64,000 nt of DNA, from assembly GCA_965262785.1 (NCBI GenBank), contig OZ253559.1, positions 2,666,001 to 2,730,000 of the forward strand, written 5' to 3'. A program made the translations under genes and the position numbers. The stretch is from G965218495 sp965262785 (GTDB taxonomy: Bacteria > Bacteroidota > Rhodothermia > Rhodothermales > Bin80). The notes below the pieces were generated by a model. That model did not search any database and had not been told where the DNA came from. It was given only the letters and a program-made list of their open reading frames with translations. Below, in pieces: positions 48,701 through 57,853 of the stretch (position 1 is its first letter; every line of letters begins with the position of its first letter).

Positions 48701-49784
48701 GGAGTTCGTAAATGGTGTAGATGTGACACAAGGGACTACGGACATCAAAGCGCTCGAGCGCGTCACCCTGGAGGGTCGCATTGAATCGGTAGACCGGCAG
48801 TTTGATGCGTCTTTTGAGGGCACAGTTACCCTGACCGTCTTTGATGCGGAACGACGTGTGATGATTCCACCCGACATTCGGCGTCACATGCCCAATCCAT
48901 ACTATCGTGTTCGCGAGGACCTTATATGGGCCGGCCGCACAAAGGCAAAAGCTGGGCGCTTTGCGGCCACCTTCGTAGTGCCTAAGGACATTTCTTACAG
49001 CAACAAGCTCGGGCGTATCTCGGTCTATGCCGCCAGCGACCAGTCGCACGCACAGGGGTATACTGACAACATCATCGTAGGCGGTACGGCAGGCGAGGTC
49101 CCCGATGATGACCTGGGACCCGTCATAGAACTGTACCTGGGTGACGAAACATTCACAGCGGGCGGCCTTACCACCAGTACACCGGAAGTACTCGCCAAAA
49201 TCTTTGATGAGAGTGGTGTCAATACAGTCGGTGCAGGCGTGGGCCACGAAATGCTATTGGTGCTGGATGAAAACGAAGAAGACGCGGTGAAGGTAGGTGC
49301 ACTCTATGAGAGCGAAGAAAACTCGTACCAGCGCGGCACGGTGCAGTACAAATTCAACGAGTCATTGACTCCGGGCATGCATACGCTGTCCATGCGCGCC
49401 TGGGATGTGCTGAATAACTCAGGTTCGAGCACGCTCGAGTTTGTGGTAGCCGATGAAGCGCAGCTGGTGTTACGCAACGTCCTCAACTACCCCAACCCTA
49501 CCACCGGGCCGACCCGGTTCGTGTTCGAGCACAACCAGGTGCCTGGTACGCCCGTCAGCGTGCAGGTGCGCGTTTATTCGTTAGCCGGGCGCCCCGTGCG
49601 CACGATAGAGACAGAAGACGCGCTTCCCGGCGGTGCGATGCAGATCATCTGGGATGGCACAGACGATGATTATGCCAGGCTGCCTTCCGGCGTGTACCTA
49701 TACAAGGTACGTGTCGAGACGCTAGGTAGCGGAGGTGAACGTCAGGTTTCGGAAATCATCGAACGGCTAACCATCATTCGCTAA
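45747..49784 (+). CDS. porU: Type IX secretion system sortase PorU (C25 peptidase)
   Basis: 1345 residues, GTG start, with signal peptide (VSIVLLLAGALATTRAHA|QQ). PorU removes the C-terminal sorting domain of T9SS cargo at the cell surface and attaches it to the anchor. The gingipain-type C25 domain starts near AYPDFVIITPAEFANQAEEL (about 575), with IRDYLKFLYD, YVLFFGDGHYNY and the catalytic pair: H843 in FNFSGHGNEEG and C877 in ITATCSFGRWD. Both are intact. C-terminal residues from NYPNPTTGPTRF to GVYLYKVRVE form a type A sorting domain. Somewhat longer than the P. gingivalis protein. PorV-like gene follows after 20 nt, the known porU-porV order. Confidence 0.93.
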   Translation: MRLRKVSIVLLLAGALATTRAHAQQVQFRQVETESTRVVYELLASWSSPLVQQGESLDADGLRTLTQGGLFERTATLHLATLAQPAVRVLAADFDEVAATVRPEVVHPMGSQPAEVVGLGLHRKSPAATLVVRTVTFDGTVLRRYRRLLVEVTWAGGPAVQPAGDNSHLSVSESVLASGTTFKIPIVQEGIYQIDQTFLAALPGLGMSPSSIDPRDVKVYGNGGMPVPALNSDPRPADLVEVQVFVQGGGDGSFDSGDAVWFYGAGPSGWRSVHLRDSRSELRYDASGSPITEWQHYVHPYSNENYYFIKIDDQDNSEFTQALYPGVAGATELTQILGRHYVDFDEFLWARSGESGHTWVSVPIQDRGALTVLDNVSLPGLQSGKITYHARPAIKSNPAASVFFLSGGTTLASVNFGATFGSSATTPIARTGVAVFEQDVSASQQVTLTMEIENISGGPQAALDWLRAYYPMAPARSEAPLRLHTPLKNAGTFTLTLQGFATEPFVLDITTPGAYSWLGTERVGNNYRIQATSDDILAPRELIAFDARHVTPLVAAELCPADIGCRVAPQNLHGIAAYPDFVIITPAEFANQAEELATIRRNEGLIVEVIDVQQIYNEFSGGLQDVRGIRDYLKFLYDRAPSEDELLRYVLFFGDGHYNYRSINVDENVPANWIPPFETEESFIPETSYTTDDYFGLLDDNEGLWPFVRRNFQGPSAYLNERVDLGIGRFTVTKKEEAKTVLDKIKHYESPQNFGPWRKRYVFLADDGPTGSSGTQDDKDLHTQNTDVVAEMVEKVAPYINQKKVYGISYPREFLNGWRMPRARQDVLTAINDGVLVFNFSGHGNEEGLAQEDLFNAVDAANLTNYDALPIFITATCSFGRWDQADAQSGAEVLLLSRQGGAIALLTTVRTVYTSGDASSLNVGLNVALNKELFQRGADGLMPRLGDALLLTKNARVGYEGNNRKFNLLGDPTLRVGVPAPHVVVEFVNGVDVTQGTTDIKALERVTLEGRIESVDRQFDASFEGTVTLTVFDAERRVMIPPDIRRHMPNPYYRVREDLIWAGRTKAKAGRFAATFVVPKDISYSNKLGRISVYAASDQSHAQGYTDNIIVGGTAGEVPDDDLGPVIELYLGDETFTAGGLTTSTPEVLAKIFDESGVNTVGAGVGHEMLLVLDENEEDAVKVGALYESEENSYQRGTVQYKFNESLTPGMHTLSMRAWDVLNNSGSSTLEFVVADEAQLVLRNVLNYPNPTTGPTRFVFEHNQVPGTPVSVQVRVYSLAGRPVRTIETEDALPGGAMQIIWDGTDDDYARLPSGVYLYKVRVETLGSGGERQVSEIIERLTIIR

Positions 49785-49804
49785 CGTACATCAATCATTT
49801 TTCT

Positions 49805-51007
49805 ATGGTAATGCACTCTTTTTCTCTCGGCCGATTGCATGCGCAAACCCTCGCACTGCTGGCTTTGACGGCAGGTCTACTGCCATTGGCACGGCCTCTG
49901 CAGGCCCAGATCGGAGGGGCTGCGGTTGTGTTCCTGATGATTGAGCCGGACAGCCGTTCGGCCGGCATGGGCAATGCAGGTGTAGCGCTGGCAGACAACG
50001 CTAACGCGATATTCTGGAATCCTGCAGGTCTTGCAGACCAGCGTGGTATGGAGATTGGCATCACGCACTCGAACTGGCTACCGGAATTCAATGCCGGTCT
50101 TTACTACGAATACTTAGTCGCCAAGCAACATTTTCAGGGATGGGGCACATTTGGAGGCCACCTCACCTACCTGTACCTCGGTGAGCATGATCACCGCGAT
50201 GCGCAGAACCAGGATTTGGGCACGTTTAGGTCGTACGACCTTGCGGCTGGGCTTTCCTGGGGAGGCAAGGCTTTTAAGAACCTCTCCGTAGGTACCGGGG
50301 TACGCCTGATCTATTCCAGCCTAGCCAATGTGTCGGTAGGTGCCCAAAAGACCAACCCGGGTGTCTCCGTAGGCGTAGACGCCGCAGCACTGTACAAGGC
50401 ACCTGAATTCTGGCTCGGGCTCACCACAATTAACTACAATGTGGGCTTTAACCTAGCCAACATGGGGCCGAAGATCCAGTACTCCGACAGCGAGCAGGCC
50501 GACCCCATTCCGACTTATCTGCGCTTTGGGCATGCGCTCACTTTCAAGTTCGACGACTATAACAAGATCACTCTGGCCAACGATTTTTCGAAGATCCTCA
50601 CGCGCCAGCGGGTGAACGAGGTCTGCCTAGACCCCGCCGACAGCGAAACCTGCAAACCTACATACGATGCAGACCCATTCTACAAAGCCATCTTTTCGGC
50701 TTGGACGCCGATATCGGTAGCCCGTGGTGCAGTCGACGACGATGAGCAAAAGCTTGAGTCGCTATCCATAATTGATCAGCTACTGATCTCTACCGGGTTT
50801 GAGTATTGGTATAACGACCTGTTTGCTGCGCGGGCGGGATATTTCTACGAGAACCCCTACAATGGGGACCGCCAGTTTTTGACCTTCGGCGCGGGCTTGC
50901 GCTACAACATCGTGGGCGTAGACTTTTCGTATATATACGCGCTGGAGGAGAACCACCCGCTAGCCAATACGATGCGTTTCTCGCTTTTACTCAACTTGGC
51001 CCGCTAG
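49805..51007 (+). CDS. porV: PorV-like type IX secretion outer-membrane protein
   Basis: 400 residues: signal peptide (TLALLALTAGLLPLARPLQA|QIGG), then the conserved start of the PorV/PorQ family, AVVFLMIEPDSRSAGMGNAGVALADNANAIFWNPAGLAD, followed by beta-barrel strands with GWGTFGGHLTYLYLGEHDHRD, LSVGTGVRLIYSSLANVSVGAQ and a closing VGVDFSYIYALEENHPLANTMRFSLLLNLAR. PorV is the shuttle that takes substrates from the Sov channel to PorU. The position right after porU supports PorV over PorQ. Confidence 0.9.
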   Translation: MVMHSFSLGRLHAQTLALLALTAGLLPLARPLQAQIGGAAVVFLMIEPDSRSAGMGNAGVALADNANAIFWNPAGLADQRGMEIGITHSNWLPEFNAGLYYEYLVAKQHFQGWGTFGGHLTYLYLGEHDHRDAQNQDLGTFRSYDLAAGLSWGGKAFKNLSVGTGVRLIYSSLANVSVGAQKTNPGVSVGVDAAALYKAPEFWLGLTTINYNVGFNLANMGPKIQYSDSEQADPIPTYLRFGHALTFKFDDYNKITLANDFSKILTRQRVNEVCLDPADSETCKPTYDADPFYKAIFSAWTPISVARGAVDDDEQKLESLSIIDQLLISTGFEYWYNDLFAARAGYFYENPYNGDRQFLTFGAGLRYNIVGVDFSYIYALEENHPLANTMRFSLLLNLAR

Positions 51008-51015
51008 CACGGGGC

Positions 51016-53964
51016 ATGCATATGGGCGCCGGGACTCGTGCCCTGTGCATAGTGTCTGTGGCAGTTTGGGCGGCCGTTGGCGCCCGCGCCCAAGTGCATT
51101 CACACTACGATGTGGTAGCGCTCCGGGTGGAGTTTCAGCCGGACACCACGCGCTTCACAACTGGAGACGGGACGTTTGAAGGGTTGCGGTGGGGGAGCGG
51201 ACTGGATCCCAAGGTCGATCCGCTCCCGCATGATTCCGGATACTTTCAGGCGCATCTCACTTTCCTGGAGGACTATGTCCGGAGCGTTTCAGGCGGGCGC
51301 ACCACGCTGAATACCTACCTTGCGCCAGACGTTGCTCGCGTTGCGCATGAAATGGGAGCCTACAGCCCCGTAGGTATGGGGGCGGACAGCGACACGGAAC
51401 GGATCAAGCTTGTGCACCTGGTAGAGGAGGCCTGGTCACTGGCCAATGGCCCAAGCCAGCTCGACTTGTCTCGCCTAGATCCGGATCGGACCTTTTTTGT
51501 GCTTTTCCACGCCGGAGTGGGGCGAGACGTGGAGTTGTTGGGCACGGTTCTAGAAAAGACTCCCTTGGATCTTCCATCGCTCTACTTCTCCGAATCCGAG
51601 CTCTTGCGTCTGGGCGTCACGGGCCTTGCGTACAGTAACCTACCTGTCACGAACAGCGCTATCATGCCACGCACGGAGTCCCGCCTGGGGTACAACAGCA
51701 TCACGCAGGACTCGCTGCTGCTGGAACTGTCCATTAACGGCCTTTTGGCATCGAGCTTTTTCAGTTTCCTGGGTGTGCCGGATCTCTTCAATACTGCGAC
51801 CGGGGAGTCGGCCATTGGTGGATTCGGACTCATGGACCCGCAGGGCATTTTTGCATACGCGGGGCTGTTTCCGCCGGCACCTACGGCATGGACACGGCAG
51901 CACCTCGGCTGGCTTGAGCCGCTGCAGCTCCAGGGACCTGGGCCAATTCAGGTGACGCTGCCTGATGGCAGTGCCGCGCGCGCCAGTGTTTCGGCGGCAG
52001 AGTACTTTCTCATTGAGAATCGCCAGCGTGATGCGGATGACGACGGCCTGGTGCTGCGCGTGTGGAAAGACGGACAAACTGTTGAACAGCGGATTGACGC
52101 CATCACAGACACCTTTAGCCGCTTCAATGTGGACGCATTTGTAGGTGGCGTTGTAGTGGGCGCTGACGACTATGACTTTGCCTTGCCAGGCCGCGACGCC
52201 GACGGTGAAGAGTACGCAGGTGGCATTCTGATCTGGCATGTGGACGAGCGCGTCATAGCAACAGGACCAGTAAATGCAAACCCGGACTTCCGTGGACTGG
52301 ACCTCGAAGAAGCCGATGCGGCGCAGGACCTCGGATATGGCAACACGCCGGGATCGCCGTTTGACTTTTTCTATGAAGGCAACGATGTCCGGGGGGTCTT
52401 GCCGAGCGGACGCGAAATCCGGTTCTACGAGAATCGATTCGGGCCCACTACCAAGCCATCGAGCGCTGCGAATGATGGCGGTGAGAGCTTCATCACGCTG
52501 ACGGACTTTTCCGCGCCAGGACCTGCGATGACGTTTACCTACCGGCAGGAGGCTGCACATGGTATTCGCCCGGAAGAGGATGTCAACCTTGGCGCCGACG
52601 CGGGGAGCGGCAGCTCCGTGGGCGGAGGTGAAGGATTCACCTTCGTGTTCCAACAAGGAGACCCCAGCCGCGTCACGGTCGTGATGGGTGACTCGTCATT
52701 TAGCATGGTGTCGCATGTGCGCCCTGTTGCAATCAGCAATACGATCACGGTGCTGCAGGAGGGAGACGTAGCAGGCGGTCTAGCACTAAAGACGATTGGC
52801 TTGCCCGACCAGGGTATCACGGAGGTGCGTCCCCTGCCACCGTCTCTGTCGGCCTACGTTGCACAGGGACCGCTGATCGCTTCCACAGACGGCGCGATAC
52901 ACGTGCTGCTTGCCAGTGAGGCAGAAACAGCCTTTGTGACGGCTCATGCTGGCGGGGCCATGGATACGCAAGAATTTCCGGCTGGTGGCACAGGCCTCGC
53001 ATTGGCGCCGGATGGCACTGTGCTGGTAGTCGGACGAACGTACGTAGCGAGGGCCAGCGGCGCCATGCTGTGGACATTTGATGAGGGGGGCAAGGCAGCG
53101 TTTGCCGAAAGCGCCGACGGATTTCTGGGTGCTATGACGATACCGACTGCAAACGCCGTTCGCATCCTGGCCACCATGCAGCATACGGTGACGATAGACG
53201 CTACTGCCTATGTGGGCGAGACTGCAGGGCTCTCTGAGTATGTCACGCTGGCGGACCTTGACGCAGACGGTGCGCACGAGGTCGTGACAACAGCAGGCGA
53301 ATACCTATTGGCCTTTGAGCTTGGAGGTGCTATGGCGGCTGGCTTTCCTGTTCAGATGGGCGCCACGCTGATTGGGCAACCACTGGTAGCGTCACGCACT
53401 GAGGGCGCTGCCCTGATTTTGGTTGCTTCAACCAATGGTCTGGTTTATGCAGCAGAGGACGGCAGGCAGGTGCCCGGTTTTCCGCTGAGCGTGGGCGGAG
53501 CCATTCTGGCTACACCTCGCCTGTCGGAAGGACGCCTGGAAGTGGCTACCTCTGAGGGTGTGCTTCGCACGTACTCCATGGCCGATACTGGGACCCTGCT
53601 TTGGGGAGAGAAGCACCACAGCAGCGCCAACACGAACTTTGCTGCTCCAGCCACTTTGGCTGCGCCGCCTGCCGAATCCAGGCTACTCGTAGCCAGCGAA
53701 ACCTACAACTGGCCCAATCCCGTTCGTGAGGGTGTAACGTTCTTGCGCCTGATGACCTCGGAGGATGCGGCTGTGGACGTCACCATCGTGGACATGGCAG
53801 GCACCGTTCTACACAAATCAGCCCTAGAGGTGCGAGGTGGCAGCCCCACTGAATACCGGTGGCAAGCCGCCGTTGAGAGCGGGCTGTATTTCGCGCGCAT
53901 CAAGGCCACGGGCTCCGATGGACGGACCGATACGCGCCTGGTCAGAATCGCGGTGATCCGATGA
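51016..53964 (+). CDS. M6-like secreted protein with degenerate HExxH (probable pseudo-protease) and T9SS sorting domain
   Basis: 982 residues; signal peptide ends VGARA|QV. Residues about 20-500 follow immune-inhibitor-A-type M6 metalloproteases: VEFQPDTTRFTTGDGTF, FFVLFHAGVGRD, GLLASSFFSFLGVPDLF (242-258), GGFGLMDPQG, APTAWTRQHLGW, AEYFLIENRQRDAD and AGGILIWHVDERV. The M6 active site G-x-L-A-H-E-F-G-H-x-L-G-L-P-D-L-Y aligns without gaps but H, E and H are S246, S247 and S250, so zinc catalysis is not expected. A beta-propeller-like part follows (about 590-890) and residues from YNWPNPVREG form a type A sorting domain, so it is a T9SS cargo or scaffold. It begins 8 nt after porV. Confidence 0.82.
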   Translation: MHMGAGTRALCIVSVAVWAAVGARAQVHSHYDVVALRVEFQPDTTRFTTGDGTFEGLRWGSGLDPKVDPLPHDSGYFQAHLTFLEDYVRSVSGGRTTLNTYLAPDVARVAHEMGAYSPVGMGADSDTERIKLVHLVEEAWSLANGPSQLDLSRLDPDRTFFVLFHAGVGRDVELLGTVLEKTPLDLPSLYFSESELLRLGVTGLAYSNLPVTNSAIMPRTESRLGYNSITQDSLLLELSINGLLASSFFSFLGVPDLFNTATGESAIGGFGLMDPQGIFAYAGLFPPAPTAWTRQHLGWLEPLQLQGPGPIQVTLPDGSAARASVSAAEYFLIENRQRDADDDGLVLRVWKDGQTVEQRIDAITDTFSRFNVDAFVGGVVVGADDYDFALPGRDADGEEYAGGILIWHVDERVIATGPVNANPDFRGLDLEEADAAQDLGYGNTPGSPFDFFYEGNDVRGVLPSGREIRFYENRFGPTTKPSSAANDGGESFITLTDFSAPGPAMTFTYRQEAAHGIRPEEDVNLGADAGSGSSVGGGEGFTFVFQQGDPSRVTVVMGDSSFSMVSHVRPVAISNTITVLQEGDVAGGLALKTIGLPDQGITEVRPLPPSLSAYVAQGPLIASTDGAIHVLLASEAETAFVTAHAGGAMDTQEFPAGGTGLALAPDGTVLVVGRTYVARASGAMLWTFDEGGKAAFAESADGFLGAMTIPTANAVRILATMQHTVTIDATAYVGETAGLSEYVTLADLDADGAHEVVTTAGEYLLAFELGGAMAAGFPVQMGATLIGQPLVASRTEGAALILVASTNGLVYAAEDGRQVPGFPLSVGGAILATPRLSEGRLEVATSEGVLRTYSMADTGTLLWGEKHHSSANTNFAAPATLAAPPAESRLLVASETYNWPNPVREGVTFLRLMTSEDAAVDVTIVDMAGTVLHKSALEVRGGSPTEYRWQAAVESGLYFARIKATGSDGRTDTRLVRIAVIR

Positions 53965-56900
53965 GGGCTCCGCAAGCCATCGCGCTCTTGGCACTCACCC
54001 TGTGGGCGTCCTCGGCTCTGGGGCAGGTTTCCGTGTCCCTCATGGATTTTGCACGACCCGGACTGCAGTGGCACGCGTTTGAGACGGATCACTTCACCGT
54101 GCTGTACCACGCAGAGGGGACAGGGGGCAGCAGCGAGCGATCGGCACGTGAGGTAGCCCGAATTGCCGAAACAGTTTACGGACCCATCACGGCACTCTAC
54201 GACCACGAGCCGTCCGGAAAGGTCCACATAATCCTAAAGGACTTCGAGGACTACTCCAACGGCGCTGCGTACTTCTATGACAATAAGATAGAAATCTGGG
54301 CACCAGCTCTGGACTCGCCGCTAAGGGGCGATCATGCGTGGCTGCGCAACGTGGTCGCGCACGAATTCACGCATATCGTGCAGGTGCAGGTGGCTATGAA
54401 GATGCCGCGTGCACTGCCGTTCGCCTATCTCCAGATTCTGGACTATGAAAACGTTCGCCGCCCGGATGTCCTCTATGGCTTTCCTAACGTCATTGTAAGC
54501 TATCCGATCGCCGGACTCAGCAACCCGGCCTGGCTGGCGGAAGGCACTGCACAGTTCCAGCGCGCCTACATAAACTTTGACCAGTGGGATACGCATCGCG
54601 ACATGCTTTTGCGCACGCGCGTTTTGGCAGGGCAATCGTTGTCGCTCGCCGAGATGGGTAGCTTTTACTCAAAGTCGAGCCTGATGCGTGAAGGTGTCTA
54701 CAACCATGGTTTTGCTTTTACCCGGCATCTGGCGCGCAAGTATGGTGAATCTATGCTCGCCGATCTAAGCCGTGCGCTGGCCCATTGGCGCAACTGGAAT
54801 GTGGAGAGAGCGCTCAAGGAGGTCACCGGACGAAGCGCCGACTCAGTCTATGCGGACTGGATGGATGTACTGGAAACAGCATACGGCATGGCTGCGGCCC
54901 CCCTGCGTGAGGCTTTGGTTCAGGGTAGGCTGGTCGAAACGCGCGGACACGCAAACTTCTACCCGGCTTTCTCGCCTGACGGCACAAAAGTGGCTTACGT
55001 GTCCAGCGGCGATCGTCACTATGGCCAGACAAGCTTGTATGTGCAAGACTTAGCATCGGGAGAGCTGTCGGCTTTCAAGTTGGGCACAGGCGCGCCGGCC
55101 TATACCTGCGCGCTGGGTCATCGGCTTCGCCGCAATGTCGCCGGAAGCGTGTCGTGGCGCCCGGACGGCAATGCCATAGTGTATGCGCGGCGCCGGACGA
55201 CCCAAGCAGGATATTTGTATGGGGATCTGTACGAAATAACGCTGGAAACTGAGAAGGAAGTGCGATTGACCCACGATGCCCGCAGTTCGCATCCCGCCTA
55301 CGCGCCCAACGGGCGTCGCATTGCATTCGTGAGCCAGCGGGATGGCAGCACAAATGTGACGGTGCTGGAGACGGCGTCCGGCACCGTGCGAAACGTTACA
55401 TCATTCGTTGATGGCACGCAGGTCAGCGACCCGGCGTGGCAGGGCGATTGGATATACTTCGCGCTATTGGCACCGGGGGCGCATGGTCGTGACCTCTGGC
55501 GGGTGCGTGCCGATGGGACAGGTCTGGAAAGCATACTGGCTACCGCTGACGATGAGCGCTCGCCGATCCTCCGGGGGAACGACCTGTACTACAGCTCAGA
55601 TGCAACGGGCATCTTCAACGTGTACCGCAAGACGGCCAATCAAACAGAGCAACTCACGCAGGTTCTAGGCGGTGCCTTTATGCCCAACGTGAGAGCGGAT
55701 GGTGCTATCATCTACGCCCACTACCAGTGGGACGGATATAAGATCGCGCTCCTGGAGGCGCCTGCTCCGATTGCTGCGCCGATTCACTATGAAGTGCCAG
55801 AGGAGCTTGGGAATGTGAGACTGCCTGGCGCCATGGGAGTCCCGATACCCAGGACTGCAATAGACAGCACGCGCCGCTATGCGGCGGACTTCACCTCGTT
55901 CAGCTTCTTTCCAGTCCTGCGCCTGGACCAATATGTGTCGCGGCGAGCAAACAGCCTGGACCGCAGGCTGCCCGAGCGCAGCCGCGCCAGCGCTCTCTTC
56001 CGCAACACCAAGATGGGCTTTTATACCTCCAGTCGAGAAATGCTGGAGGGCATGAGCCTGTTCGCCGGCCTTATGGTTGGGCTAGGGTCCCGCCCGGTGG
56101 ACTCGTTTGCCGAAGCCATCTCCCCGTCCAACCTGCTGTCTTTGGAGCGCGATGCGTTCCTGATATTTGACTACAGACGAGGACTCCGATTCATCCCTGC
56201 ACGATGGTCGCCACAATTGTCGGTGGAGCTGTTCAACATCATTCGCCGCGTCGAAAACGGGCTGTCGATCGAGGAATTTCCGTGTACAGCATGCTTTCCT
56301 GACACCACGCTGACAGATCTGACCTATGCGCTATGGGAGGGAAGTGTATACGCCCGGAGCAAGGTCAGCCGGAATCTTGTGGTGGAGGCTGGGTACCGGT
56401 ACAGCCCCTATCGCGTAATAACGGACCAGTTCTATTCCAGGGAGTTACTTCAGCCCATTCCCAAGTCTTCTTCCCGGTACTTCATCGGGCGAACGGGCCT
56501 TCTGAGAATATACTTCGAGGCCCTTGCCTCCCACCGCGAAGCAGACCTCCTGCCCATTGGGCTCACGGTGGACTTGGCGTACGAGCGTGAGTCGGGGCGC
56601 CTCATTGACCGGTTTGACATTCGCAATGGCTTTCTGGTCCCGATATATGGGCGCGACCGGTTTCACCGCCTTACGCTGAATGCAGAGTGGGGCACGCGAC
56701 TGCCGGGCCGCGTGCGCGGTGCCACCCATGGTGCTTCCCTGCGCATGCGCGGGTCGGCCATCTTGGGCAAGAGCCGAGACAACTTCTACGATGACTATGT
56801 GGGCGGACTGAGCGCGGCGCGCGGATACCCCTTCTACGCGCTCGGCGGCAGCAGGGCACTGTGGCTGCAGGCTTCTTATTCTATGCCGGTGCTTCCAGAT

Positions 56901-57200
56901 ATCGGGCGACAGCTATTCTTCACCTACCTGGACAAGATGTACCTGCGCTTGTATACCGACGGTGCAACGGTATGGCCGGGACCCGGGGTACTCAGGCGCG
57001 ATGTGGGTGCCGAGTTGCGCCTGAAGCTGGGCTCATACTACCTGCTTCCTACGGCACTTTTTGCCAGCGCCACCTATGGGTTGGATTCCTTCGACTATGT
57101 GCTGGACGAAGACTTTGTGACGCCTACCGGCGCCCGGAGCGTACGTTACGGAAAGGAATGGCAATGGCACTTTGGCGTGCTGTTTGGGTTTGACCTGTAG
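53961..57200 (+). CDS. HEFTH metalloprotease-beta-propeller-Omp85-like barrel fusion
   Basis: 1079 residues; signal peptide ends SSALG|QV. Domain 1 (about 20-310) is a gluzincin-like protease: FETDHFTVLYHAEG, VVAHEFTHIVQVQ with H134, E135, H138, and a downstream AWLAEGTAQF glutamate. Domain 2 (about 325-600) has TolB-type repeats (ANFYPAFSPDGTKVAYVSSG, SHPAYAPNGRRIAFVSQRDG). Domain 3 (about 640-1079) is a beta-barrel whose end GGLSAARGYPFYALGGSRALW, then YSMPVLPDIGRQ and LRRDVGAELRLKL, resembles the RGY and closing strands of Omp85/BamA. The ATG overlaps the preceding stop (ATGA). Protease anchored by its own barrel is the likely reading; function unknown. Confidence 0.82.
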   Translation: MRAPQAIALLALTLWASSALGQVSVSLMDFARPGLQWHAFETDHFTVLYHAEGTGGSSERSAREVARIAETVYGPITALYDHEPSGKVHIILKDFEDYSNGAAYFYDNKIEIWAPALDSPLRGDHAWLRNVVAHEFTHIVQVQVAMKMPRALPFAYLQILDYENVRRPDVLYGFPNVIVSYPIAGLSNPAWLAEGTAQFQRAYINFDQWDTHRDMLLRTRVLAGQSLSLAEMGSFYSKSSLMREGVYNHGFAFTRHLARKYGESMLADLSRALAHWRNWNVERALKEVTGRSADSVYADWMDVLETAYGMAAAPLREALVQGRLVETRGHANFYPAFSPDGTKVAYVSSGDRHYGQTSLYVQDLASGELSAFKLGTGAPAYTCALGHRLRRNVAGSVSWRPDGNAIVYARRRTTQAGYLYGDLYEITLETEKEVRLTHDARSSHPAYAPNGRRIAFVSQRDGSTNVTVLETASGTVRNVTSFVDGTQVSDPAWQGDWIYFALLAPGAHGRDLWRVRADGTGLESILATADDERSPILRGNDLYYSSDATGIFNVYRKTANQTEQLTQVLGGAFMPNVRADGAIIYAHYQWDGYKIALLEAPAPIAAPIHYEVPEELGNVRLPGAMGVPIPRTAIDSTRRYAADFTSFSFFPVLRLDQYVSRRANSLDRRLPERSRASALFRNTKMGFYTSSREMLEGMSLFAGLMVGLGSRPVDSFAEAISPSNLLSLERDAFLIFDYRRGLRFIPARWSPQLSVELFNIIRRVENGLSIEEFPCTACFPDTTLTDLTYALWEGSVYARSKVSRNLVVEAGYRYSPYRVITDQFYSRELLQPIPKSSSRYFIGRTGLLRIYFEALASHREADLLPIGLTVDLAYERESGRLIDRFDIRNGFLVPIYGRDRFHRLTLNAEWGTRLPGRVRGATHGASLRMRGSAILGKSRDNFYDDYVGGLSAARGYPFYALGGSRALWLQASYSMPVLPDIGRQLFFTYLDKMYLRLYTDGATVWPGPGVLRRDVGAELRLKLGSYYLLPTALFASATYGLDSFDYVLDEDFVTPTGARSVRYGKEWQWHFGVLFGFDL

Positions 57201-57217
57201 CGATTTGGGCGGACGCT

Positions 57218-57853
57218 ATGAATATGACTGTCATTGTGGTGGTTGCCGCGTGCATGATCGTGGTGGGCGTGGTCTTTCTATGGCTGCTGCTACGAGGGAG
57301 CGACAGCCAAAAGCCGCGGGGCGGCATGGAGTGGGCAGGTTCCGTAATGTCGGTGCTGCTTATCCTTTGCGCAGGTTTTCTAATGGCGTTGGCGCTGGCA
57401 CACACTGAGACAAAGGTGATGACGCAATCCGGCGTTGACCAGCCGGCAAGCGACATCGCATTCAAGCTGTTGCCTAATGATGCCCCGCAGCGTCTTTCGG
57501 ACTACGAGGGCAGAGTTGTGCTGTTGAATTTTTGGGCCACCTGGTGCCAGCCTTGTGTTACAGAACTGCCGGAGCTCGACCGGCTGCAGGCAGACTACTT
57601 TGATCAGGGCCTGACCGTGATCACGCTTTCGGACGAATCCCGAGAGGAGCTGGATATTTTTGCTGATCTGTGGCCGGAGCGCACCGTGTCTGGGTATTTC
57701 TTGCCGGAGGTGGCCCCGGAGCCTTACCGTAGCGAGCTTGAACGAGGGCGCCCGGTATCCTACGTTATAGATCGCGACGGCATTGTCCGCCAGTTCATCG
57801 TTGGCGCGGGCAACTACGACTCGTTTGAGCGACACGTTCGCCCGTATATTTGA
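57218..57853 (+). CDS. TlpA-type membrane-anchored thioredoxin
   Basis: 211 residues. Two N-terminal membrane helices (MTVIVVVAACMIVVGVVFLWLLL, and SVMSVLLILCAGFLMALALA) precede a thioredoxin/AhpC-TSA-like fold with VVLLNFWATWCQPCVTELPEL; the active site is W109-C110-Q-P-C113. The later GRPVSYVIDRDGIVRQFIVGA has the cis-Pro position. TlpA-type proteins reduce periplasmic disulfides, for example in cytochrome c maturation. Its place behind the T9SS-linked genes may be chance or may serve cysteine proteases such as PorU. It ends overlapping the next start. Confidence 0.88.
   Translation: MNMTVIVVVAACMIVVGVVFLWLLLRGSDSQKPRGGMEWAGSVMSVLLILCAGFLMALALAHTETKVMTQSGVDQPASDIAFKLLPNDAPQRLSDYEGRVVLLNFWATWCQPCVTELPELDRLQADYFDQGLTVITLSDESREELDIFADLWPERTVSGYFLPEVAPEPYRSELERGRPVSYVIDRDGIVRQFIVGAGNYDSFERHVRPYI

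Noticed and set aside
51640..52656. A 338-codon minus-strand open frame opposite the M6-like gene
   Set aside because: The plus strand carries clear M6 motifs and codon signals; the antisense translation is low in complexity and rich in Arg/Cys.
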